A stretch of 16,495 bases of DNA, taken from the NCBI GenBank assembly GCA_030637775.1, contig DAOWFY010000172.1:1-16495 (forward strand). Reading direction: 5' to 3'. A model generated the notes under the pieces. The model was given only the letters and a program-made list of their open reading frames with translations. It was not told where the DNA came from and ran no database searches. The stretch's first letter is position 1; each line of letters opens with the position of its first letter. The stretch is from DAOVGU01 sp030637775 [NCBI: bacterium] (GTDB lineage Bacteria > Ratteibacteria > UBA8468). A program made the position numbers and the translations under genes. Shown piece by piece: positions 7,082-13,092 of this stretch.

Positions 7082-7984
7082 ATGATTCAGGTAGGGATAT
7101 TTACCGGGGTTTTTCCTCATCCTCTGGAGGAAAGGGCAAAGAGAATAAGGGGATTGGGATTTAATACGGTAGCGGTGGATGAAGTAAGAGATCTTCCTTT
7201 AGAAGAGATCACTCCTCAATTATGCAAGAAAATTAGAGATACATATCGAGATTATAATTTACCCATATCGGTAATCTCTGGTTATACCAACCTTGTCTCC
7301 CCCGACATAGAAAAGAGAGATAAAGGATTAAAAAGACTGCATCGTATCTTAGAATTGGCCTGGGAATTGGGCACTCCTTATGTCGCTACAGAGACCGGAA
7401 CATTCAATACAGAAAGTGATTGGGTAGGACATGAGAAGAATCATACAGAAGAAGGATTTAATGAATTCCTTAAAGTGACTAAAGAGGCGGTGAAGATAGC
7501 AGAAGTAAACGATAGCGTTCTCTGCTTAGAAACATATGTGCAGAATGTTATTGGTTCTATAGAAGAGTGTAAAAGAGTCTTTTCAGAGATTCCTTCTCCA
7601 AATCTAAAGTTACTGCTTGACCCGACAAATTACTTTGAAATTCACAACATAGACAAGATGAGAGAAACCCTTGATTCTATATTTGATGCTCTTTCAGAAA
7701 AGATAGTTATTGCTCATGCCAAGGACGTAAAAGGAGGTAAATCTACTACTGAAGCACGCTTTGAGAAAAAGATGGGCACTGAAGACGAAGGTTTGAGTTT
7801 TCGGGGAGTAGGAAATATAGAATTACCTGCTCCTGGTTTGGGGGAACTTGATTATCCATACTATCTTAAAAGGCTCGTACGTGTTTCTCCAAATATTCCT
7901 TTGATAATCGAGCATTTAACCGAGGAGGATGTCCCCCGCGCCAAGAAGTTCATTGATAAGATGCTGATAGAGGTCGGGGCATAA
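7082..7984 (+). CDS. Sugar phosphate isomerase/epimerase-type TIM barrel (3)
   Basis: A 300-residue third xylose-isomerase-like TIM barrel, with the clearest metal site of the three: CLETYVQN (E150), LLDPTNYFE (D180), IAHAKDVKGG (H212) and IIEHLTEED (E277), the Glu-Asp-His-Glu pattern of the family. The N-terminus MIQVGIFTGVFPHP and GFNTVAVDE fit the first strands of the barrel. A very strong Shine-Dalgarno (AAGGAGG, 7071-7077) stands 4 nt before the ATG, the best in the operon, which may give this gene higher translation. It follows the oxidoreductase after 47 nt and precedes the next oxidoreductase by 1 nt. The reaction is unknown; isomerase, epimerase or a lyase acting on an oxidised sugar are all possible. 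Confidence 0.83.
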   Translation: MIQVGIFTGVFPHPLEERAKRIRGLGFNTVAVDEVRDLPLEEITPQLCKKIRDTYRDYNLPISVISGYTNLVSPDIEKRDKGLKRLHRILELAWELGTPYVATETGTFNTESDWVGHEKNHTEEGFNEFLKVTKEAVKIAEVNDSVLCLETYVQNVIGSIEECKRVFSEIPSPNLKLLLDPTNYFEIHNIDKMRETLDSIFDALSEKIVIAHAKDVKGGKSTTEARFEKKMGTEDEGLSFRGVGNIELPAPGLGELDYPYYLKRLVRVSPNIPLIIEHLTEEDVPRAKKFIDKMLIEVGA

Positions 7985-7985
7985 A

Positions 7986-9038
7986 ATGAAAAAAATAGAT
8001 TATAAACCACATGACCCGAAAGGATACCGGCCAGGAATAGGAATCATCGGCTGTGGTAATATTGTGAGAAATCATCTTGCTGCCTATAAGAAAGCAAATT
8101 ATAGGATAGTAGCAATGGCAGATATTAATATCGACAATCTTAAGGATCGCGCCCGCCAAGTACCTGGAGTGAAAATATTTACCGACTACAACCAACTTTT
8201 AAAATTGCCTGAGGTCAAAGTGGTTGATATAGCCACACACCCGGAAGAGAGGGTACAACTAGTAAGAGATGCATTAAACTCTGGAAAGCACGTGCTTTCT
8301 CAGAAACCCTTTGTTTTAGATTTAAAGGTTGGGGAGGAATTGGCAAAATTAGCAGCGAAGAAAAAATTACTTTTGGCCGTTAATCAGAATGGTCGCTGGA
8401 ATCCTCCCTGGAATTATGCCTACCAGGTTATCCAGGCCGGCATGATTGGCAAGGTGATGAGTGTTCATATGTGCTGCCACTGGGACCACAATGGGATTAG
8501 AAGGAACCCAAAATTCAATAAACTGCAGCATATTGTACTTTATGATTATGGGATTCATTGGTTTGACATATTAGCTGTATGGATGGGAAATAAACAAGCC
8601 AAAAGGGTATTTGCCTCCTTTAGCAAGGCTCCAAACCAGAAGGCAGCCCCACCACTTTTAGCTCAGGCATTAATAGAATATGAAGGAGCCCAGGCAAGTT
8701 TGGTTTTTGATGGAAGCCAAAATGCAGGCGGCGAGGATTCCTTCTTCATTGGAGGGACCAAAGGCTCCATCCTCTGTACCGGTCCTGATCTTAACCAGCA
8801 CATCTTAGAAATCCGCACCAAAGAAGGTGTTTATCGACCAAATTTACAAGGAGCCTGGTTCCCCGATGGCTTTCACGGGACGATGGGGGAACTTCTCTGT
8901 GCAATAAAAGAGAGGAGAACTCCCTGGAATAATGCTAGGGATAATCTGAAGAGTCTGCAGCTTTGTTTTGCCGCCTGTGCCAGCGCAGACAAAGGAAAGG
9001 CGGTGAGCCCTGTCACGATAGATAAAATAAAAATATGA
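7986..9038 (+). CDS. Gfo/Idh/MocA family NAD(P)-dependent oxidoreductase (2)
   Basis: A 350-residue Gfo/Idh/MocA dehydrogenase. GIGIIGCGNIVRNHLAAYKK is the dinucleotide-binding segment (about residues 18-37). HVLSQKPFVL contains K107 of the EKP motif, with Gln replacing the usual Glu. LYDYGIHWFDIL carries the conserved His of the substrate domain, which the first oxidoreductase lacks. GGTKGSI is the typical C-terminal block. The two oxidoreductases are clearly different subfamilies, so they likely act on different substrates or at different steps. The gene starts 1 nt after the preceding stop and overlaps the next gene by 4 nt (ATGA at 9035), so it is surely co-translated with them. Confidence 0.87.
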   Translation: MKKIDYKPHDPKGYRPGIGIIGCGNIVRNHLAAYKKANYRIVAMADINIDNLKDRARQVPGVKIFTDYNQLLKLPEVKVVDIATHPEERVQLVRDALNSGKHVLSQKPFVLDLKVGEELAKLAAKKKLLLAVNQNGRWNPPWNYAYQVIQAGMIGKVMSVHMCCHWDHNGIRRNPKFNKLQHIVLYDYGIHWFDILAVWMGNKQAKRVFASFSKAPNQKAAPPLLAQALIEYEGAQASLVFDGSQNAGGEDSFFIGGTKGSILCTGPDLNQHILEIRTKEGVYRPNLQGAWFPDGFHGTMGELLCAIKERRTPWNNARDNLKSLQLCFAACASADKGKAVSPVTIDKIKI

Positions 9039-10285
9039 CATCCAGGGAGCGAGTAGAAAGAGCAATCAATCATCAAAGACCAGACCAGATTCCCCTTGAT
9101 TTGGGTAGTACACCGGTAACCGGGATGGCGGCCAGTTCCGTATGGAAATTACGTCGTGCCCTTGGACTAAAAGATGAAAGAATAAAGGTAGTAGAGCCGT
9201 ATCAAATGCTAGGTGAGATTGCTGACGACTTAAAAGCCACTCTTGGCGTAGACTGTGTAGAGTTAAATTCGACTAAGAACCTATTCGGATTTGAAAATAA
9301 GGATTGGAAGCCCTGGGAATTATTCGATGGGACACCGGTTCTTGTTCCGGATAGCTTCAACACTAAACCTGAAGAGAATGGTGATATTCTCATGTATCCC
9401 GAAGGGGATAGAACTGTTCCACCTTCTGCCCGGATGCCAAAGGATGGGTTTTATTTTGACACGATCATTCGACAATCGCCAATCGATGAGGCAAAACTGA
9501 AGGTTGAGGACAATCTTGAGGAGTTCCAAATCATCACCGATAAGGAACTGGAATACTATCGCAGGCAGGCCGATTACCTCTACAAGAATAGTGATTATGC
9601 TATTGTGGGAAATTTTGGTGGCACTGGATTTGGCGATATTGCCCTGGTGCCTGCGCCATTTTTAAAATATCCCAAGGGGATTCGGGATGTTGAGGAATGG
9701 TATATTTCCTTGGTAAAGCGCAAAAAGTTTTTATTAGAGTTGTTTGAGAAACAGTGTCAGATCGCTCTAAAAAACCTGAAACTTATCTATCAGGCGATTG
9801 GGGACAAAATCAGTGTACTCTTTGTCACCGGCACCGACTTTGGCGCGCAAAATGGCCCATTCATTTCCCCGAAACTGTATCGTGAACTCTTCAAGCCATT
9901 CCATAAGCGGGTCAATGCCTGGGTTCACACAAGTACCAGATGGAAGACCTTTATTCACAGCTGCGGTGGAATAGAGCCTTTAATTGAGGATTTTATCGAT
10001 GCGGGATTTGATATACTAAACCCAGTTCAAATCTCTGCTGCGGGAATGGAACTATACCGACTTAAAGAAAAATATGGAAAGCGAATTGCATTCTGGGGTG
10101 GCGGTGTAGATACCCAGAAAACACTTCCATTTGGCACACCGGAGGAGGTAAGCCAAGAGGTTAGGGAGCATCTTGCTATGTTTTCCGAAGGTGGCTATGT
10201 CTTCAACCCAGTGCACAATGTACAGGCTGGAATCCCAGTAGCAAATTTATTAGCAATGTATGAAGCTGTATCCAAGTATCGATAA
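9035..10285 (+). CDS. Uroporphyrinogen decarboxylase/MtaA-like protein
   Basis: A 416-residue protein of the UroD superfamily, in the branch of methylcobamide:CoM methyltransferase-like proteins (MtaA/CmuA type) rather than haem-synthesis HemE. The opening MTSRERVERAINHQRPDQIP is the usual start of that group. FIHSCGG holds the HxC zinc-ligand motif (H308, C310), and FDILNPVQISAAGM plus IAFWGGGVDTQ are conserved blocks. The C-terminus GGYVFNPVHNVQAGIPVANL fits too. Known relatives transfer methyl groups with zinc, but no corrinoid protein or activator is encoded nearby. It ends the six-gene operon, overlapping the previous gene by 4 nt. Within a sugar operon it may demethylate a methylated substrate or have another zinc-dependent role. 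The family is secure; the function is not. Confidence 0.83.
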   Translation: MTSRERVERAINHQRPDQIPLDLGSTPVTGMAASSVWKLRRALGLKDERIKVVEPYQMLGEIADDLKATLGVDCVELNSTKNLFGFENKDWKPWELFDGTPVLVPDSFNTKPEENGDILMYPEGDRTVPPSARMPKDGFYFDTIIRQSPIDEAKLKVEDNLEEFQIITDKELEYYRRQADYLYKNSDYAIVGNFGGTGFGDIALVPAPFLKYPKGIRDVEEWYISLVKRKKFLLELFEKQCQIALKNLKLIYQAIGDKISVLFVTGTDFGAQNGPFISPKLYRELFKPFHKRVNAWVHTSTRWKTFIHSCGGIEPLIEDFIDAGFDILNPVQISAAGMELYRLKEKYGKRIAFWGGGVDTQKTLPFGTPEEVSQEVREHLAMFSEGGYVFNPVHNVQAGIPVANLLAMYEAVSKYR

Positions 10286-10296
10286 GTTCTTAATAA

Positions 10297-10519
10297 AAAA
10301 GGAGGAAGATAAAGCTTCGTTCAATTAATAAATGCCTAGCTCGGATAAAAGTGGTAGTGCATAAAAACCGCCGATGGAAAAAGCTTAAATACTTCTTTAA
10401 TCAAATTAAATCATGCATATGGTGGAGTGGCAGAAACCAAATAGAGGATATAGACTTTACTGAAAGGTTTATCCATATCCCGGCCGAGAATACCAAAACC
10501 AAAACTGCCAGGACCGTAG
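10297..10519 (+). pseudogene. Decayed tyrosine recombinase/integrase fragment
   Basis: The frame beginning at 10297, which has no ATG near its start, reads RSINKCLARIKVV...KLKYFFNQIK. This fits the end of the SAM-like core-binding domain of phage-type integrases (pattern TINRxLAxLKxxFNKAxxWxKL). It continues as GRNQIEDIDFTERFIHIP and then TKTKTARTV, which fits the start of the catalytic domain (RxxEIxxLxWxDIDF...I.IP...TKT...RTVP). Some 60 residues between the two parts are missing, including much around the first catalytic Arg, and the His-x-x-Arg and Tyr regions are absent. The frame is cut at the MITE-like element at 10520. It is the only recombinase-like sequence in the insert and could be the relic of the enzyme that placed it at uvrC. 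Identification is by motif memory, not a search. Confidence 0.6.
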
Positions 10520-10652
10520 TGCACTGTTACATAAGTTTCTATGCACTTTTCTAAGCCTGTCATTCCCGCAATCTGTGAGCGGGAATCTATCTTCTTTAGA
10601 TTCCTGCTTTCGCAGGAATGACAAAACGTATTAAAATTAATGTAACAGTGCA
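10520..10652. mobile_element. MITE-like element with 13-bp inverted ends
   Basis: TGCACTGTTACAT (10520-10532) and ATGTAACAGTGCA (10640-10652) are perfect 13-bp inverted repeats. GTAG lies directly outside both ends (10516-10519 and 10653-10656), like a 4-bp target duplication, although the right side is within a GTAGTAGTA run. The 133-bp unit encodes nothing and contains a REP-type repeat (10558-10623) at its centre. It terminates the integrase relic. Confidence 0.5.
10558..10623 (-). repeat. REP-type palindromic repeat, inverted copy
   Basis: This starts TGTCATTCCCGC and ends GCAGGAATGACA. Its reverse complement matches the unit at 13022-13084 closely: two hairpins, CCTGC-loop-GCAGG and ATTCCCGC-loop-GCGGGAAT, bounded by TGTCATTCC/GGAATGACA. 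It is in opposite orientation to the two copies after uvrC. The presence of this family both inside the insert and in the flanking chromosome implies that it spread in this genome after integration, or is shared with the donor. Confidence 0.75.
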
Positions 10653-10758
10653 GTAGTAGTAGGTGAAGATTCCTTATCCGACATCAGAGTTTATCTTAAA
10701 GTTTATCCTGAGCGTAACCGAAGGAATTCCAGAAATCACAAGATATGGGCTAGTGGAT

Positions 10759-10786
10759 TTGACAAAATCGAAAAATATGATATAAT
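10759..10786 (+). promoter_or_regulatory. Sigma-70-type promoter of the toxin-antitoxin operon
   Basis: TTGACA (10759-10764) and TATAAT (10781-10786) are both perfect consensus hexamers, separated by 16 nt. The start point would fall about 30 nt before the antitoxin ATG at 10827. This is the strongest promoter pattern in the window. With only short gaps downstream and no terminator seen, its transcript may continue into uvrC. Confidence 0.7.
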
Positions 10787-10802
10787 AATACTTTGTAATA
10801 TT

Positions 10803-10812
10803 AAACATGTTT
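10803..10812. promoter_or_regulatory. Candidate antitoxin operator
   Basis: AAACATGTTT is a perfect 10-bp palindrome just after the expected transcription start, next to a second palindrome TAATATTA (10796-10803). Ribbon-helix-helix antitoxins commonly autorepress by binding such short palindromes near their own promoter. This is inference from position and symmetry. Confidence 0.35.
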
Positions 10813-10826
10813 GAAAAGGAGAAAAA

Positions 10827-11078
10827 ATGCTTGAGAGAATAACGATAACTTTGCCAAAAAGTATAGAAAAAATTATAGAAAGAGAAAGGAAAGAATTAGG
10901 ATTTAATAGAAGTGAATTATTTAGAAGAGCTATCGAATCATTTTTGGGATTGAAGGACAAAGCTGAGGAAGAGGCTCTGCAAAAATATGGACCTATTTAT
11001 GAAGCGCTGGAAGAGGAAGATCGCAGGACCTCTAAAGAAATGATGAAATTAGCCAAAAAGACTCTTCCCTCCGATTAA
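10827..11078 (+). CDS. Ribbon-helix-helix antitoxin (CopG/MetJ-type)
   Basis: An 83-residue protein. Residues 4-42 form a ribbon-helix-helix DNA-binding domain: RITITLPKSIEKIIERE as the strand and first helix, then LGFNRSELFRRAIESFLG as the second helix, with the typical NRSEL turn. The acidic C-terminal half (KAEEEALQKYGPIYEALEEEDRR) would be the toxin-binding arm. A good Shine-Dalgarno (AAAAGGAG) precedes the ATG, and a consensus promoter lies upstream. It stands 19 nt before a MazF-family toxin, the order expected for a type II toxin-antitoxin operon in which the antitoxin neutralises the toxin and autorepresses the promoter. Confidence 0.87.
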   Translation: MLERITITLPKSIEKIIERERKELGFNRSELFRRAIESFLGLKDKAEEEALQKYGPIYEALEEEDRRTSKEMMKLAKKTLPSD

Positions 11079-11097
11079 TTTAAAGGAGAGCGGGATA

Positions 11098-11460
11098 ATG
11101 TTAGAAGATATAATTTTGCGTGGTGATATCCGGCTTTGCGACTTTGGAGAGCCTCAGGGATATACTGCTGCCAAAAAAAGACCGGTTGTAGTTATCCAAA
11201 ATAATGTTGCCAATAGAAAAAGTCAGACGATCATTGTTACCATTATCAGAACAAATCCAAAAGTTGGCCAGTTACCTGTGGGCGTGAAAGTTGAACCCGG
11301 GCCAACCGGCTTAAAAAAGATTTCGTATGTAGATTTGGGTCATATTTACACTGTTAACAAAGCCGATCTTGGGCAAAAGATAGGTTCAATTAATAAATCT
11401 ACTATGCTCAAAATTGATATAGCAAAAGAGATAAGTTTAGGCCAAAGAGATTATCCTTAA
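11098..11460 (+). CDS. MazF/PemK family endoribonuclease toxin
   Basis: A 120-residue protein of the MazF/PemK/ChpB fold, cytoplasmic mRNA interferases that cut RNA at specific sequences. Features of the family are RGDIRLCDFGEPQGY near the N-terminus, KKRPVVVIQNNVANRKSQT at about residues 26-44 (the RPVVVI strand and the following polar loop), and the IIVTIIRT strand. The SYVDLGHIYTV block fits the usual D...V...R-x-x-L position. AAAGGAG (11082-11088) precedes the ATG. Target specificity cannot be deduced. The stop is only 36 nt before the uvrC start and just left of the right 53-bp repeat, so this gene marks the right end of the inserted block. Confidence 0.88.
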   Translation: MLEDIILRGDIRLCDFGEPQGYTAAKKRPVVVIQNNVANRKSQTIIVTIIRTNPKVGQLPVGVKVEPGPTGLKKISYVDLGHIYTVNKADLGQKIGSINKSTMLKIDIAKEISLGQRDYP

Positions 11461-11496
11461 GGAAGGGTGTGCTGCCGAAGAAGATAATCCGAACGT

Positions 11497-12948
11497 ATGG
11501 CGAGGAAGCAAAGCCTGCAGACGAGGCTAAAAAATCTCCCTGATTCCCCGGGGGTCTATTTTTTTAAGGATAAAGAAAAGAGAGTCATCTATATTGGCAA
11601 GAGCGTATCTTTAAAAAAAAGAGTTGCCGGCTATTTTCAGAAGGAGTATTTTGACCCGAAAATTGGTCAACTTATCCGGCAAATAGCCGACTTTGACTAT
11701 ATTCCTTTATCTTCAGAACCAGAGGCCCTTCTTCTGGAAGCCAGATTAATCAGACAATTCCAGCCAAAATATAATCAGCTCGCCAAGGATGATAAGAGTT
11801 ATCCCTTTTTAAAAATTACCAGGGAAAAGTTCCCTTCCTTCACCATTGTTCGGGAGAGAAAGAAAAGGGATGCCTTCCACTTTGGACCCTATACCGACGT
11901 TATTGGTCTGCGCCGCGCCTACCGCTATATCAGAACTATTTTCCCTATCCGGCGCTGCAGGAAAAAAATTGATCCCCAAAAAGGAAAGGTCTGTCTTGAC
12001 TTTCATCTTGGGAGATGTAAAGGACCCTGTGCCGGCAAGGTCAAGGAAAAAGAGTACCAGAGATTGGCAAATTCCCTGGGACTTTTCCTGAAAGGGAAAT
12101 ATCGAGAGACAATAAGGCAATTAAAGGAATTGATGAAAAGAGCAGCCGAAGAATTGAATTTTGAAGAGGCTGCAAAATACAGAGATCGGATTGAAATGAT
12201 TAAGAGGATGAAAAAAAGTGAGGTGCATCTCTGTAGGGGTCGGATTCATCCGACCCGCGGGCTTGATAAATCAAGCCCCTACATTCACTTGAATGAGCTC
12301 AAAAAGGTCCTTTCCCTTCCTCGTTCGCCTGAGAAAATTGAAGCCATTGATATCTCCGACATCTCAGGCGATAAAGCGGTGGGCAGTCTCGTTGCCTTTA
12401 AGGGTGGCAGACCGGATAAGGATGGCTACCGGAGATTTAAAATTAAGGGAGTTTCAGGAATAGATGACTATAAGATGATGCAGGAGGTGGTGGAGAGAAG
12501 CTACAGGAAAAAGAAAAATCTTCCCGACCTTCTCCTCATCGACGGGGGAAGAGGGCATCTTTCTACCGTAATGCAAAAATTGGCAGAGATGAAATTGCTT
12601 TTTCCGGTGGCCGCTTTAGCCAAGAAAAATGAGAAAATCTTCCTCCCTTATTCTTCCTCTCCCCTGGTTTTGAAAAAGAATTCTGAAGCTTTACATCTCC
12701 TTCAGCAAATCCGGGATGAGGCACACCGTTTTGCTATTTCTTACCATAAGCGGCTCCGTAGAAGAGCGTTAAAGGAATCCGGTCTTGACGAAATAAAAGG
12801 GATTGGTGCGCAAAGAAAGAAGAGACTGCTTTCCTATTTTGGTTCTCTTGACGAAATAAGAAAGAGCGGTGTGGAGGAACTAAAGAAATTGGGACTATCC
12901 GAAAAATTGAGCAAAAAGGTAATCAAATCACTTGACAAGAAAAAGTAG
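11497..12948 (+). CDS. uvrC: UvrC, excinuclease ABC subunit C (short form)
   Basis: The 483-residue incision subunit of nucleotide excision repair. The GIY-YIG nuclease domain is PGVYFF (18-23) with VIYIGKSVSLKKRV and EPEALLLEARLIRQFQPKYN. A Cys cluster follows (RRCRKK...GRCKGPC), then the UVR UvrB-binding motif LNFEEAAKYRDRIE. The RNase H-like nuclease domain starts at EAIDISDISG (D285) and includes LLIDGGRGHL and SYHKRLRRR. Helix-hairpin-helix motifs LDEIKGIGAQRKKRL end the protein. UvrC is normally about 550-610 residues; here only about 47 residues separate UVR from the first catalytic Asp instead of about 130, and part of that is a palindromic repeat (12232-12283). Its first 19 codons lie in the direct repeat, with a new ATG plus one extra codon relative to the stub at 4031. 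The RBS is weak. Confidence 0.92.
   Translation: MARKQSLQTRLKNLPDSPGVYFFKDKEKRVIYIGKSVSLKKRVAGYFQKEYFDPKIGQLIRQIADFDYIPLSSEPEALLLEARLIRQFQPKYNQLAKDDKSYPFLKITREKFPSFTIVRERKKRDAFHFGPYTDVIGLRRAYRYIRTIFPIRRCRKKIDPQKGKVCLDFHLGRCKGPCAGKVKEKEYQRLANSLGLFLKGKYRETIRQLKELMKRAAEELNFEEAAKYRDRIEMIKRMKKSEVHLCRGRIHPTRGLDKSSPYIHLNELKKVLSLPRSPEKIEAIDISDISGDKAVGSLVAFKGGRPDKDGYRRFKIKGVSGIDDYKMMQEVVERSYRKKKNLPDLLLIDGGRGHLSTVMQKLAEMKLLFPVAALAKKNEKIFLPYSSSPLVLKKNSEALHLLQQIRDEAHRFAISYHKRLRRRALKESGLDEIKGIGAQRKKRLLSYFGSLDEIRKSGVEELKKLGLSEKLSKKVIKSLDKKK
11502..11554 (+). repeat. 53-bp direct repeat, right copy (attR-like)
   Basis: Partner of 4033-4085 at an offset of 7469 bp, with one difference (A at 11521). Here it encodes uvrC residues 3-19 and runs straight into the rest of the gene, so this copy is joined to the authentic downstream part of uvrC. 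The sequence to its left (up to 11501), including the ATG and GCG codons, differs from that left of the other copy and would have come with the element. Confidence 0.8.
12232..12283. repeat. 52-bp double-hairpin palindromic repeat within uvrC
   Basis: The structure is TGTAG, a perfect 9-bp-arm hairpin GGGTCGGAT-TC-ATCCGACCC (12237-12256), GC, a second 9-bp-arm hairpin GGGCTTGAT-AA-ATCAAGCCC (12259-12278), and CTACA. The TGTAG/CTACA ends pair with each other. The whole is translated within UvrC as CRGRIHPTRGLDKSSPY (from residue 246). Such symmetry cannot be a codon constraint; it looks like a mobile palindromic repeat accommodated in a coding sequence, comparable in principle to Rickettsia palindromic elements. 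No other copy is in the window. Confidence 0.75.
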
Positions 12949-13021
12949 AGTTGTAGAATAGAGTTATACGTAGCATAATAAATAATTGCATATCATATGA
13001 TTATACAGATAACAACATATC

Positions 13022-13084
13022 TGTCATTCCTGCGGAAGCAGGAATCTAATACTGGATTCCCGCTGACTCACTGCGGGAATGACA
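13022..13084 (+). repeat. REP-type palindromic repeat, full copy
   Basis: Bounded by TGTCATTCC and GGAATGACA, it contains CCTGC-GGAA-GCAGG and ATTCCCGC-TGACTCACT-GCGGGAAT hairpins. It is the reverse complement of the unit at 10558-10623, with differences mainly in loops and linker. That conservation of stems points to a dispersed structural repeat. Confidence 0.78.
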
Positions 13085-13092
13085 CTGCTTTT

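Larger units (their letters stand above)
10286..10826. other. Gene-poor region with integrase relic, MITE-like element and TA promoter
   Basis: No intact gene is present. From left to right it holds a degraded tyrosine-recombinase reading frame (10297-10519), a MITE-like element (10520-10652) with a REP-type repeat nested within it, a short motif at 10703-10728, and the promoter and operator of the toxin-antitoxin pair. The motif, TTATCCTGAGCG then TAACCGAAGGAATT, looks like another commonly dispersed palindromic repeat; I am unsure of that. Confidence 0.55.
4033..11554 (+). mobile_element. Putative integrated element at the 5' end of uvrC
   Basis: The block is bracketed by the 53-bp direct repeats and separates DUF1844 from uvrC, which the left stub shows were formerly overlapping. 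The content is foreign in character: six soluble sugar-metabolism enzymes, a degraded tyrosine-recombinase fragment (10297-10519), a MITE-like element and a toxin-antitoxin pair. Parts are visibly AT-richer than the flanks: by hand count 21 of 60 bases are G/C at 5341-5400, against 33 of 60 at 13801-13860. No intact integrase, replication or conjugation gene is present, so the element is probably immobile now. Alternatives are capture by homologous recombination with a relative carrying the same uvrC 5' end, or an assembly error. Confidence 0.6.

Noticed and set aside
6982-7164. Forward 60-codon frame between oxidoreductase 1 and TIM barrel 3
   Set aside because: It overlaps both well-supported neighbours in another frame and has no domain.
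11846-12091. Alternative forward frame within uvrC
   Set aside because: It is a shadow of the uvrC reading frame, whose conserved GIY-YIG and Cys-cluster residues span the same bases.
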